A stretch of DNA of 64,000 nucleotides from Gymnothorax reevesii (taxonomy: Eukaryota > Chordata > Actinopteri > Anguilliformes > Muraenidae). Positions 1 through 9,500 of this stretch are shown piece by piece (within the stretch, counting starts at the first letter, position 1; the number at the start of each line of letters is the position of its first letter). The stretch is from NCBI GenBank assembly GCA_029721435.1, contig CM056581.1:72712712-72776711 (forward strand), given 5' to 3'. Position numbers and translations under genes: made by a program. The notes under the pieces are model-generated. The model had not been told where the DNA came from and searched no databases. It worked only from the letters and a program-made list of their open reading frames with translations.

Positions 1-313
1 AAGCAGTAAGGAAGCTGTAGTCTCAAGAGAGCCAGATTGTAGTCTTACAGCCTGAGAAACTGACAGTTACAGCAGGTGGTCAGAACACCTGGCACAAGAT
101 TCCATTTGCTTAATGGCCCTATTGTGATGTCATAATGCCAATGTTAAGTCTGTGGGAGGAAAAAATTTATAGTTTTTTATTAATAACTCAAAAAGTATAA
201 AAGTTACAAAGATGAAAAATACATTGCACAGGTGTCCTAAGTAAGACCTACGCAACGCAGTTTGAATGAAGTTTCTACGATAAACGGTTGAGGCCGCATT
301 AAGTGTGTTAGAA

Positions 314-314
<1 letters not shown>

Positions 315-366
<52 letters not shown>
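315..366. repeat. (TAA)n microsatellite, U1
   Basis: About 52 bp of uninterrupted AAT/TAA repeats, the longest such tract in the window. It sits between the conserved word GTGTTAGAAG and the 40-bp GAAGACCAGG module. A second tract of about 14 bp follows that module at 408-421. Confidence 0.95.
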
Positions 367-367
<1 letters not shown>

Positions 368-390
368 GAAGACCAGGATAACAATAGTGA

Positions 391-466
391 GCATTTTCAA
401 TGCACACTAATAATAATAATAACTAGATAATGTAATTCCAGGGAATTACGTGTGCATTGAAAATGC
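391..466. repeat. Inverted repeat with nested palindrome, U1
   Basis: The arms GCATTTTCAATGCACAC (391-407) and GTGTGCATTGAAAATGC (450-466) are perfect 17-bp reverse complements around a 42-nt loop. The loop ends with its own palindrome, GTAATTCC-AG-GGAATTAC (432-449). The left arm is the last 17 bases of the 40-bp GAAGACCAGG module at 368-407. The structure could extrude as a hairpin or cruciform. Confidence 0.9.
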
Positions 467-840
467 AAAGTGTAGTTGCATAAGGTGGAGTTTGTAACAT
501 ATCATTGCATTATGATATTGGTAGCTACGTTTTTAGTAGGATAATTTTGGTAGTGGTGAGGACTTTTATTTTGAAACAGATGTGGACTGAGGAAACAGTT
601 TGCGGGAGTCATAGTTGATGACAACTGTCATATGGAAATTTTTAATAGTGACATTTTTTAAAAGTGAAGAATTTTAGTCAAGACATATATTTTGAGACAG
701 GATTGGGCAGAAGAAACAGTTGCCGGAAGTCATAGTCGAAAACAATCAGGAATTGGAATGGCTGAAAGGTTGATAAGTTGAGTAGCGTAAAAAGTTACAT
801 TTTTTTATTGTAATTTCACATAATGAGGACTGGCTGTTAC

Positions 841-3800
841 AGTTGTTAGGCAGTTGCTATGGTGTTCTGTGTACTTGTGAGGGTATTGCTAGGCAGCTGC
901 TATCGTGTTCTGGGTGGTTGCAAGGGCATTGCTAGGCAGTTGCATAGTGTTCTGGGTGGTTGCTAGGGCCTTGCTAAGCGGTTGCTATGGTATTCTGAGT
1001 GGTTGATAGGGCGTTGCGAGGCGATTGCTATGGTGTTCTAGGTGGTTGCTAGGCGGTTGCTATGGCGTTCTGGGTGGTTGCTAGAGCGTTTCTATGGGGT
1101 TCTGGGTGGTTGCTAGGCGGTTGCTATGGCATTCTGGGTGGTTGCTAGGCCTTTGCTAAGCAGTTGCAATGGTGTTCTGGGTGGTTGCTAGGGCCTTGCT
1201 AAGCAGTTGCCATGGTATTCTGAGTGGTTGATAGGGCGTTGCGAGGCGAGTGCTATGGTGTTCTAGGGGGTGGCTAGGCGGATGGGAGGGCGTGCTGGGT
1301 GGGTGCTAGAGCGGTGCTATGGGGTTCTGGGTGGTTGCTAGGCGGTTGCTATGGCATTCTGGGTGGTTGCTAGGGCTTTGCTAAGCAGTTGCTATGATGT
1401 TCTGGGTGGTTGCTAGGGCGTTGCTAGGTGGTTGCTATGGTGTTCTGGGTGGTTGCTAGGGTGTTGCTAGGCAGTTGCTATGCTGTTCTGGGTGGTTGCA
1501 AGGCCGTTGCTATGGTGTTCTGGGTGGTTGCGAGGGCGTTGCTAGGCAGTTGCTTTGGTGTTCTGGGTGGTTGCTAGGGCGTTGCTAGGCAGTTGCTTTG
1601 GTGTTCTGGGTGGTTGCTAGGGCGTTGCTTGGCAGTTGCTATGGTGTTCTGGGTGGTTGCTAGGGCATTGCTAGGAAGTTGCTTTGGTGTTCTGGGTGGT
1701 TGCTAGGCAGTTGCTATGGTGTTCTGGTTGGTTGCTAGGGCGTTGCTAGGCAGTTGCTTTGGTGTTCTGGGTGGTTGTTAGGGTGGTTGCTATGGCGTTC
1801 TGGGTGGTTGCTAGGGCATTGCTAAGCAGTTGCTATGGTGTTCTGGGTGGTTGCTACGGCGTTGCTAGGCGGTTGCTATGGTGTTCTGGGTGGTTGCTAG
1901 GGTGTTGCAAGGCAGTTGCTATGGTGTTCTGGGTGGTTGCTAGGTCGTTGCTATGGTGTTCTGGGTGGTTGCTAGGGCATTGCTAGGCGGTTGCTATGGT
2001 GTTTTGGGTGGTTGCTAGGGCGTTGCTAGGTGCTTGCTATGGTGTTCTGAGTGGTTGCTAGGGCGTTGCTATGGTGTTCTGGGTGGTTGCTAGGGCGTTG
2101 CTAGGCAGTTGCTGTGGTGTTCTGGATGGTTGCTAGGCGGTTGCTATGGTGTTCTGGGTGGTTGCTAGGGTGTTGCTATGGTGTTCTGGGTGGTTGCTAG
2201 GCGGTTGCTATGGTGTTCTGGGTGGTAGCTAGGCGGTTGCTATGGTGTTCTGGGTGGTAGCTAGGTCGTTGCTAGGCAGTTGCTATGGTGTTCTCGGTGG
2301 TTCCTAGGCAGTTGCTATGGTGTTCTGGGTGGTTGCTAGGCGGTTGCTATGGTGTTCTGGGTGGTTACTAGGGCGTTGCTAGGCAGTTGCTATGGTGTTC
2401 TGATGGTTGCTAGGGCATTGCTAGGCAGTTGCTATGGTGTTCTGGGTGGTTGCTAGGGCGTTGCTATGGTGTTCTGGGTGGTAGCTAGGCGGTTGCTATT
2501 GTGTTCTGGGTGGTTGCTAGGGCTTTGCTAGGCGGTTGCTATGGTGTTCTGCTTGGTTGTTAGGGTGTTGCTAGGCAGTTGCTATGGTGTTTTGGGTGGT
2601 TGCTAGGGCGTTGCTATGGTGTTCTGGGTGGTTGCTTGGCGGTTGCTATTATGTTCTGGGTGGTTGCTAGGGCGTTGCTAGGCGGTTGCTATGGTGTTCT
2701 GGGTGGTTGTTAGGGTGTTGCTAGGCAGTTGCTATGGTGTTCTGGGTGGTTGCTTGGCGGTTGCTATTGTGTTCTGGGTGGTTGCTAGGGCGTTGCTAGG
2801 CAGTTGCTATTGTGTGCTGGGTGGTTGCTAGGCGGTTGCTATGGTGTTCTGTGAGGTTGCTAGGGCATTGCTAGGCGGTTGCTATGGTGTTCTGGGTGGT
2901 TGCTAAGGCCTTGCTAGGCGGTTGCTATGGTGTTCTGGGAGGTTGCTAGGGCATTGCTAGGCTGTTGCTATGGTGTTCTGGGTGGTTGCTAGGGCGTTGC
3001 TAGGCGGTTGCTATGGTGTTCTGGGTGGTTGTTAGGGTGTTGCTAGGCAGTTGCTATGGTGTTCTGGGTGGTTGCTAGGCGGTTGCTATGGTGTTCTGGG
3101 TGGTTGCTAGGGCGTTGCTAGGCAGTTGCTATGGTGTTTTGGGTGGTTGCTAGGTGGTTGCTATGGTGTTCTGGGTGGTTGCTTGGGCATTGCTAGGCAG
3201 TTGCTATGGTGTTCTGGGTGGTTGCTAGGCGGTTGCTATGGTGTTCTGGGTGGTTGCTAGGGCGTTGCTTGGCGGTTGCTATGGTGTTTTGGGTGGTTGC
3301 TAGGTGGTTGCTATGGTGTTCTGGGTGGTTGCTTGGGCGTTGCTAGGCAGTTGCTATGGTGTTCTGGGTGGTTGCTAGGCGGTTGCTATGGTGTTCTGGG
3401 TGGTTGCTCGGGCGTTGCTAGGCAGTTGCTATGGTGTTCTTGGTGGTTGCTAGGCGGTTGCTATGGTGTTCTGGGTGGTTGCTAGGCGGTTGCTATGGTG
3501 TTCTGGGTGGTTGCTAGGGCGTTGCTAGGCAGTTGCTATGCTGTTCTGGGTGGTTGCTAGGCGGTTGCTATGGTGTTCTGGGTGGTTGCTAGGGCATTGC
3601 TAGGCTGTTGCTATGGTGTTCTGGGTGGTTGCTAGGGCGTTGCTAGGCGGTTGCTATGGTGTTCTGGGTGGTTGCTAGGGCGTTGCTAGGCAGTTGCTAT
3701 GGTGTTCTGGGTGGTTGCTAGGCGGGTGCTATGGTGTTCTGGGTTGTTGCTCGGGCGTTGCTAGGCAGTTGCTATAGCGTTCTGGGTGGTTGCTAGGGCG

Positions 3801-4940
3801 TTGCTAGGCAGTTGCTGTGGTGTTCTGGGTGGTTGCTAGGGCGTTGCTAGGCAGTTGCTATGGTGTTCTGGGTGGTTGCTAGGCGGTTGCTATGGTGTTG
3901 TGGGTGGTTGCTAGGCGGTTGCTATGGTGTTCTGTGGGGTTGCTAGGGCGTTGCTAGGCAGTTGCTTTGGTGTTCTGGGTGGTTGCTAGGCGGTTGCTAT
4001 GGTGTTCTGGGTTGTTGCTCGGGCGTTGCTAGCCAGTTGCTATGGTGTTTTGGGTGGTTGCTAGGCCGTTGCTTTGGTGTTCTGGGTGGTTGCTAGGGCG
4101 TTGCTAGGCAGTTGCTATGGTGTTCTGGGTGGTTGCTAGGTGGTTGCTATGGTGTTCTGGGTGGTTGCTAGGCAGTTGCTATTGTGTTCTTGGTGGTTGC
4201 TAGGGCGTTGCTAGGCAGTTGCTATGGTGTTCTGGGTGGTTGCTAGGCGGTTGCTATGGTGTTCTGGGTGGTTGCTAGGGGGTTGCTGTGGTGTTCTGGG
4301 TGGTTGCTAGGGCGTTGCTAGGCAGTTGCTATGGTGTTCTGGGTGGTTGCTAGGCGGTTGCTATGGTGTTCTGGGTGGTTGCTAGGGCATTGCTAGGCTG
4401 TTGCTATGGTGTTCTGGGTGGTTGCTAGGGCGTTGTTAGGCGGTTGCTATGGTGTTCTGGGTGGTTGTTAGGGTGTTGCTAGGCAGTTGCTATGGTGTTC
4501 TGGGTGGTTGCTAGGCGGTTGCTATGGTGTTCTGGGTGGTTGCTAGGTGGTTGCTATGGTGTTCTGGGTGGTTGCTAGGGCGTTGCTAGGCAGTTGCTAT
4601 AGCGTTCTGGGTGGTTGCTAGGGCGTTGCTAGGCAGTTGTTAAGGTGTTCTGGGTGGTTGCTAGGGCGTTGCTAGGCAGTTGCTATGGTGTTCTGGGTGG
4701 TTGCTAGGCGGTTGCTATCGTGTTCTGGGTGGTTGCTAGGCGGTTGCTATGGTGTTCTGGGTGGTTGCTAGGGCGTTGCTAGGCAGTTGCTATGGTGTTC
4801 TGGGGGGTTGCTAGGCGGTTGCTATGGTGTTCTGGGTGGTTGCTAGGGCGTTGCTAGGCAGTTGCTTTCGTGTTCTGGGTGGTTGCTAGGCAGTTGCTAT
4901 GGTGTTTTGGGTGGTTGCTTGGCGGTTGCTATGGTGTTCT
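841..4940 (+). repeat. Minisatellite of U1 (4.10 kb)
   Basis: G/T-rich tandem array of 32-bp and 43-bp monomers. A 32-mer has three sub-blocks beginning TTGCTAGG, TTGCTATGG and TTCTGGG. A 43-mer has an extra 11-bp TTGCTAGGGCG block. The last 1665 bp (3276-4940) match the same-length 3' segments of U6, U10 and U11. The stretch 1261-1330 contains a cluster of T-to-G changes relative to the homologous run just upstream at 1026-1090. Confidence 0.97.
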
Positions 4941-5081
4941 GAATATTTGCTTGGGCATTGCTCGACAGTTGCTATGTTGTTCTTGTTGTTGCTAGGGCGT
5001 TGATGTGTCTTGTTTGGGGATCGAGTGAAAACTGGGAGAAGTAGTGAACCGTACGATTACGAAATTATTTGGAATATTAAC
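4941..5081. repeat. Junction module of U1 (141 bp)
   Basis: Starts at GAATATTTGCTTGGG with about 60 bp of degenerate minisatellite, then runs into non-repetitive sequence (TGTCTTGTTTGGGGATCGAG ... GGAATATTAAC) that ends where the purine tract begins. The length is identical in all eleven units. Confidence 0.95.
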
Positions 5082-5648
5082 AAGGAAGGAAGGAGGGAAA
5101 GAAGGAACTAATGAGGGAAGTAAGGAAAGAAGGAATATAGGAAAAAAGAAGGAAATCAAAGGAAGGCAGGAAAGAACAAAGGAAAGAAGGCGAGGATGGA
5201 TGGAAAGAAACAGAGGAATGAAGGAAAGAAGGAAGTAAAGAAGGAAGGAAAGGAAGAAGGGAAGAAGAAGGATTTAAGTAAAGATAGAAGGAAGGAAGGA
5301 AGTGAGGAAGAAGAAATGAAAAACGGAAGGAAAGAGAGAAGGAAGGAAAGAAAAAGTAAAGAAAGGAAGAGGGAGGGAAAGAGAGGGAAAGCAGAAAGAA
5401 GAAAGGAAGAAAGATAAGAAGGATATGAAGGAATGAAAGAAGGCATGATGGAAGGGAATAAAAACTAAGGAAGGGAGGAAAGAAAACTGGTAGGGAGGAA
5501 GAATGGGAGGAAGGAGGAAAGGCAGGATAGAAGGAAGTAAAGTAGGAAAGCAGGAACGAATAAAGGAAGGAAGGAACGAAGGAAAGAAATAGGAGGGAAA
5601 AAGAAAGAAGGAATGACAGAAAATAGAAGGAAGGAAAGCAGTAAGGAA
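5082..5648. repeat. Polypurine tract of U1 (567 bp)
   Basis: Degenerate GGAA/GAAGG repeat, purines on the plus strand with occasional T and rare C. This copy differs from its relatives near 5457-5490 (AATAAAAACTAAGGAAGGG and AAACTGGTAGG in place of AAGAAAAACTAAGGAAGGT and AAATTGGTAGG). Long Lys/Glu-rich (plus) and Ser/Phe/Leu-rich (minus) frames are by-products of the base composition. Confidence 0.95.
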
Positions 5649-5945
5649 GCTGTAGTCTCAAGAGAGCCAGATTGTAGTCTTACAGCCTGAGAAACTGACA
5701 GTTACAGCAGGTGGTCAGAACACCTGGCACAAGATTCCATTTGCTTAATGGCCCTATTGTGATGTCATAATGCCAATGTTAAGTCTGTGGGAGGAAAAAA
5801 TTTATAGTTTTTTATTAATAACTCAAAAAGTATAAAAGTTACAAAGATGAAAAATACATTGCACAGGTGTCCTAAGTAAGACCTACGCAACGCAGTTTGA
5901 ATGAAGTTTCTACGATAAACGGTTGAGGCCGCATTAAGTGTGTTA

Positions 5946-5946
<1 letters not shown>

Positions 5947-5990
<44 letters not shown>
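5947..5990. repeat. (TAA)n microsatellite, U2
   Basis: About 44 bp of pure TAA repeats directly before the first of three 40-bp GAAGACCAGG copies. Confidence 0.93.
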
Positions 5991-6131
5991 GAAGACCAGG
6001 ATAACAATAGTGAGCATTTTCAATGCACACTAATAAGAAGACCAGGATAACAATAGTGAGCATTTTCAATGCACCCTAATAATAATAATAAGAAGACCAG
6101 GATAACAATAGTGAGCATTTTCAATGCACAC
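5991..6131. repeat. Three tandem copies of the 40-bp GAAGACCAGG module
   Basis: Copies at 5991-6030, 6037-6076 and 6092-6131 (offsets 46 and 55). The middle copy ends CACCC in place of CACAC. Spacers are TAATAA and a longer TAA run, so the expansion unit appears to be the 40-mer plus adjoining TAA sequence. Copy number elsewhere is 1 in U1, U4 and U10, 2 in U7, and 0 in U3, U5, U6, U8, U9, U11 and U12. Confidence 0.93.
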
Positions 6132-6178
6132 TAACTAGATAATGTAATTCCAGGGAATTACGTGTGCAGTGAAAATGC
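6115..6178. repeat. Inverted repeat, U2
   Basis: Arms 6115-6131 and 6162-6178 pair at 16 of 17 positions; the right arm reads GTGTGCAGTGAAAATGC. The loop is 30 nt and contains the 18-bp GTAATTCC/GGAATTAC palindrome. Confidence 0.85.
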
Positions 6179-6551
6179 AAAGTGTAGTTGCATAAGGTGG
6201 AGTTTGTAACATATCATTGCATTATGATATTGGTAGTTAAGTTTTTAGTAGGATAATTATGGTAGTGGTGAGGACTTTTATTTTGAAACAGATGTGGACT
6301 GAGGAAACAGTTTGCGGGAGTCATAGTTGATGACAACTGTCATATGGAAATTTTTAATAGTGACATTTTTTAATAGTGAAGAATTGTAGTAAGGATTATA
6401 TTTTGAGACAGGATTGGGCAGAAGAAACAGTTGCCGGAAGTCATAGTCGAAAACAATCAGGAATTGGAATGGCTGAAAGGTTGATAAGTTGAGTAGCTTA
6501 AAAAGTTACATTTTTTTATTGTAATTTCACATAATGAGGACTGGCTGTAAC

Positions 6552-9500
6552 AGTTGTTAGGCAGTTGCTATGGTGTTCTGTGTACTTGTGAGGGTGTTGC
6601 TAGGCAGCTGCTATCATGTTCTGGGTGGTTGCTAGGGCATTGCTAGGCAGTTGCAATGGTGTTCTGGGTGGTTGCTAGGGCCTTGCTAAGCGGTTGCTAT
6701 GGTGTTCTGAGTGGTTGATAGGGCGTTGCTAGGCGATTGCTATGGTGTTCTGGGTGGTTGCTAGGCGGTTGCTATGGCGTTCTGGGTGGTTGCTAGAGCG
6801 TTGCTATGGGGTTCTGGGTGGTTGCTAGGCGGTTGCTATGGCATTCTGGGTGGTTGCAAGGGCTTTGCTAAGCAGTTGCAATGATGTTCTGGGTGGTTGC
6901 TAGGGCGTTGCTAGGTGGTTGCAATGGTGTTCTGGGTGGTTGCTAGGGTGTTGCTAGACAGTTGCGATGCTGTTCTGGGTGGTTGCTAGGCCGTTGCTAT
7001 GGTGTTCTAGGTGGTTGCTAGGGCGTTGCTAGGCAGTTGCTTTGCTGTTCTGGGTGGTTGCTAGGGCATTGCTAGGCAGTTGCTTTGGTGTTCTGGGTGG
7101 TTGCTGGGGCGTTGCTAGGCAGTTGCTATGGTGTCCTGGGTGGTTGCTAGGGCATTGCAAGGCAGTTGCTTTGGTGTTCTGGGTGGTTGCTAGGGCGTTG
7201 CTAGGCAGTTGGTATGGTGTTTTGGGTGGTTGTAAGGGTGGTTGCTATGGCGTTCTGGGTGATTGCTGGGGCCTTGCTAAGCAGTTGCTATGGTGATGTG
7301 GGTGGTTGCTCCGGCGTTGCTAGGCCGTTGCTATGGTGTTCTGGGTGGTTGCTAGGGTGTTGCTAGGCAGTTACTATGGTGTTCTGGGTGGTTGCTAGGT
7401 GGTTGCTATGTTGTTCTGGGTGGTTGCTAGGGGGTGGCTAGGCAGTTGCTATGGTGTTCTGGATGGTTGCTAGGCGGTTGCTATGGGGTTCTGGGTGGTT
7501 GCTAGGGTGTTGCTATGGTGTTCTGGGTGGTTGCTAGGCGGTTGCTATGGTGTTCTGCGTGGTAGCTAGGCGGTTGCTATGGTGTTCTTTGTGGTAGCTA
7601 GGTCGTTGCTAGGCAGTTGCTTTGGTGTTCTGGGTGGTTGCTAGGTGGTTGCTATGGTGTTCTGGGTGGTTGCGAGGCGGTTGCTATGGTGTTCTGGGTG
7701 GTTGCTTGGCGGTTGCTATTGTGTTCTAGGTGGTTGCTAGGGCGTTGCTAGGCGGTTGCTATGGTGTTCTGGGTGGTTGTTAGGGTGTTGCTAGGCAGTT
7801 GCTCTGGTGTTCTGGGTGGTTGCTAGGCGGTTGCTATGGTGTTCTGGGTGGTTGCTAGCGCGTTGCTAGACAGTTGCTATGGTATTTTGGGTGGTTGCTA
7901 GGTGGTTGCTATGGTGTTCTGGGTGGTTGCTAGTGCGTTGCTAGGCAGTTGCTATGGTGTTCTGGGTGGTTGCTAGGCGATTGCTATGGTGTTCTGGGTG
8001 GTTGCTCGGGTGTTGCTAGGCAGTTGCTATGGTGTTCTGGGTGGTTGCTAGGCGGTTGCTATGGTGTTCTGGGTGGTTGCTAGGCGGTTGCTATGGTGTT
8101 CTGGGTGGATGATAGGGCGTTGCTAGGCAGTTGCTATGGTGTTCTGGGTGGTTGCTATGCGGTTGCTATGGTGTTCTGGGTGGTTGCTAGGGCGTTGCTA
8201 GGCGATTCTTATGGTGTTCTGTGTGGTTGCTAGGGCGTTGCAAGGCAGTTGCTATGGTGTTCTGGGTGGTTGCTAGGCGGTTGCTATGGTGTTCTGGGTG
8301 GTTGCTAGGCGGTTGCTATGGTGTTCTGGGTGGTTGCTAGGGCGTTGCTATGGTGTTCTGGGTGGTTGTTAGGGCGTTGCTAGGCAGTTGCTTTGGTGTT
8401 CTGGGTGGTTGCTAGGCCATTGCTATGGTGTTCTGGGTGGTTGCTAGGGCGTTGCTAGGCAGTTGCTATGGTGTTCAGGGTGGTTGCTAGGGCGTTGCTA
8501 GGCAGTTGCTATGGTGTTCTGGGTGGTTGCTAGGCCGTTGCTATGGTGTTCTGGGTGGTTGCTAGGGCGTTGCTAGGCAGTTGCTATGGTGTTCTGGGTG
8601 GTTGCCAGGGCGTTGCTAGGCAGTTGCTATGGTGTTCTGGGTGGTTGCTAGGGCATTGCTAAGCAGTTGCTATGGTGTTCTGGGTGGTTGCTACGGCGTT
8701 GCTAGGCGGTTGCTATGGTGATCTGGGTGGTTGCTAGGGTGTTGCTAGGCAGTTGCTATGGTGTTCTGGGTGGTTGCTAGGTGGTTGCGATGGTGTTCTG
8801 GGTGGTTGCTAGGGCGTTGCTAGGCGGTTCCTATGGTGTTGTGGGTGGTTGCTCGGGCGTTGCTAGGCGGTTGCTATGGTGTTCTGGATGGTTGCTAGGG
8901 CGTTGCTAGGCAGTTGCTTTGGTGTTCTGGGTGGTTGTTAGGGCATTGCTAGGCAGTTGCTTTGGTGTTCTGGGTGGTTGCTGGGGCGTTGCTAGGCAGT
9001 TGCTATGGTGTTCTGGGTGGTTGCTAGGGCATTGCTAGGCAGTTGCTTTGGTGTTCTGGGTGGTTGCTGGGGCGTTGCTAGGCAGTTGCTATGGTGTTCT
9101 GGGTGGTTGCTAGGGCATAGCTAGGCAGTTGCGTTGGTGTTCTGGGTGGTTGCTAGGGCATAGCTAGGCAGTTGCGTTGGTGTTCTGGGTGGTTGCTAGG
9201 ACATTGCTAGGTAGTTGCTATGGTGTTATGGGTGGTTGCTAGGGCATTGCTAGGCAGTTGCTTTGGTGTTTTGGGTGGTTGCTAGGACATTGCTAGGTAG
9301 TTGCTATGGTGTTATGGGTGGTTGTAAGGGTGGTTGCTATGGCGTTCTGGGTGATTGCTAGGGCATTGCTAAGCAGTTGCTATGGTGTTCTGGGTGGTTG
9401 CTACGGCGTTGCTAGGCGGTTGCTATGGTGTTCTGGGTGGTTGCTAGGGTGTTGCTAGGCAGTTACTATGGTGTTCTGGGTGGTTGCTAGGTGGTTGCTA

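Larger units (their letters stand above)
14..840. repeat. Module A of U1
   Basis: This 827-bp AT-rich block starts at GCTGTAGTCTC, just after the purine tract, and ends at the first minisatellite word. In order it holds: a conserved leader of about 300 bp with an A/T-rich stretch (TTTTTTATTAATAACTC), the (TAA)n tract, one 40-bp GAAGACCAGG module, an 18-bp palindrome at 432-449, and two diverged copies of a segment of roughly 70 bp near 557 and 679. It has no convincing coding potential: its minus-strand frame is a run of Tyr codons from TAT repeats followed by translated leader. It may derive from a transposable element (inference). Confidence 0.9.
5649..6551. repeat. Module A of U2 (longest, 903 bp)
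   Basis: The longest copy, because it carries three copies of the 40-bp GAAGACCAGG module (5991-6030, 6037-6076, 6092-6131) separated by short TAA runs. It has GTAGTTAAG where other copies read GTAGCTACG, and lacks the AAG between GTGTTAG and the TAA tract. A 5-bp loss near the second diverged duplicate gives GTAAGGATTATATTTTG. Confidence 0.9.

Noticed and set aside
190..205. TATA-like word (AGTATAAAAG) in module A as a promoter
   Set aside because: It lies in an AT-rich stretch with no associated gene, initiator or transcript evidence. Chance occurrence is likely.
130..384. Minus-strand frame with a poly-Tyr run followed by a conserved 50-residue tail in many units
   Set aside because: The Tyr run is the (TAA)n microsatellite read as TAT. 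The tail is conserved only because the DNA repeat is conserved, and units with different TAA lengths or spacing lose the frame. I cannot exclude a decayed element-encoded peptide, but nothing supports it.
3276..3485. Open frames of 60-95 residues with a 25-residue repeat rich in Leu, Trp, Cys and Gly (also at 32784, 37611, 41624, 53466, 58865 and others)
   Set aside because: They arise because 32+43 = 75 bp is divisible by three, so alternating monomers keep one frame open. The frames break wherever the alternation breaks, and they lack any start context or recognisable domain.
841..4940. CRISPR-like array of regular repeats
   Set aside because: There are no distinct unique spacers. Repeats are adjacent and degenerate, and the unit sits in a eukaryotic macrosatellite.
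841..4940. Telomeric or known centromeric satellite
   Set aside because: The monomer is not TTAGGG-like and I see no CENP-B-box-like motif. A centromeric location is possible for such an array but nothing in the sequence shows it.
5077..5661. Ser/Phe/Leu-rich minus-strand frames up to 205 residues and Lys/Glu-rich plus-strand frames in the polypurine tracts
   Set aside because: Pure purine or pyrimidine sequence is poor in stop codons, so long frames are expected by composition. Copies differ by frameshifting indels and show no codon-level conservation.
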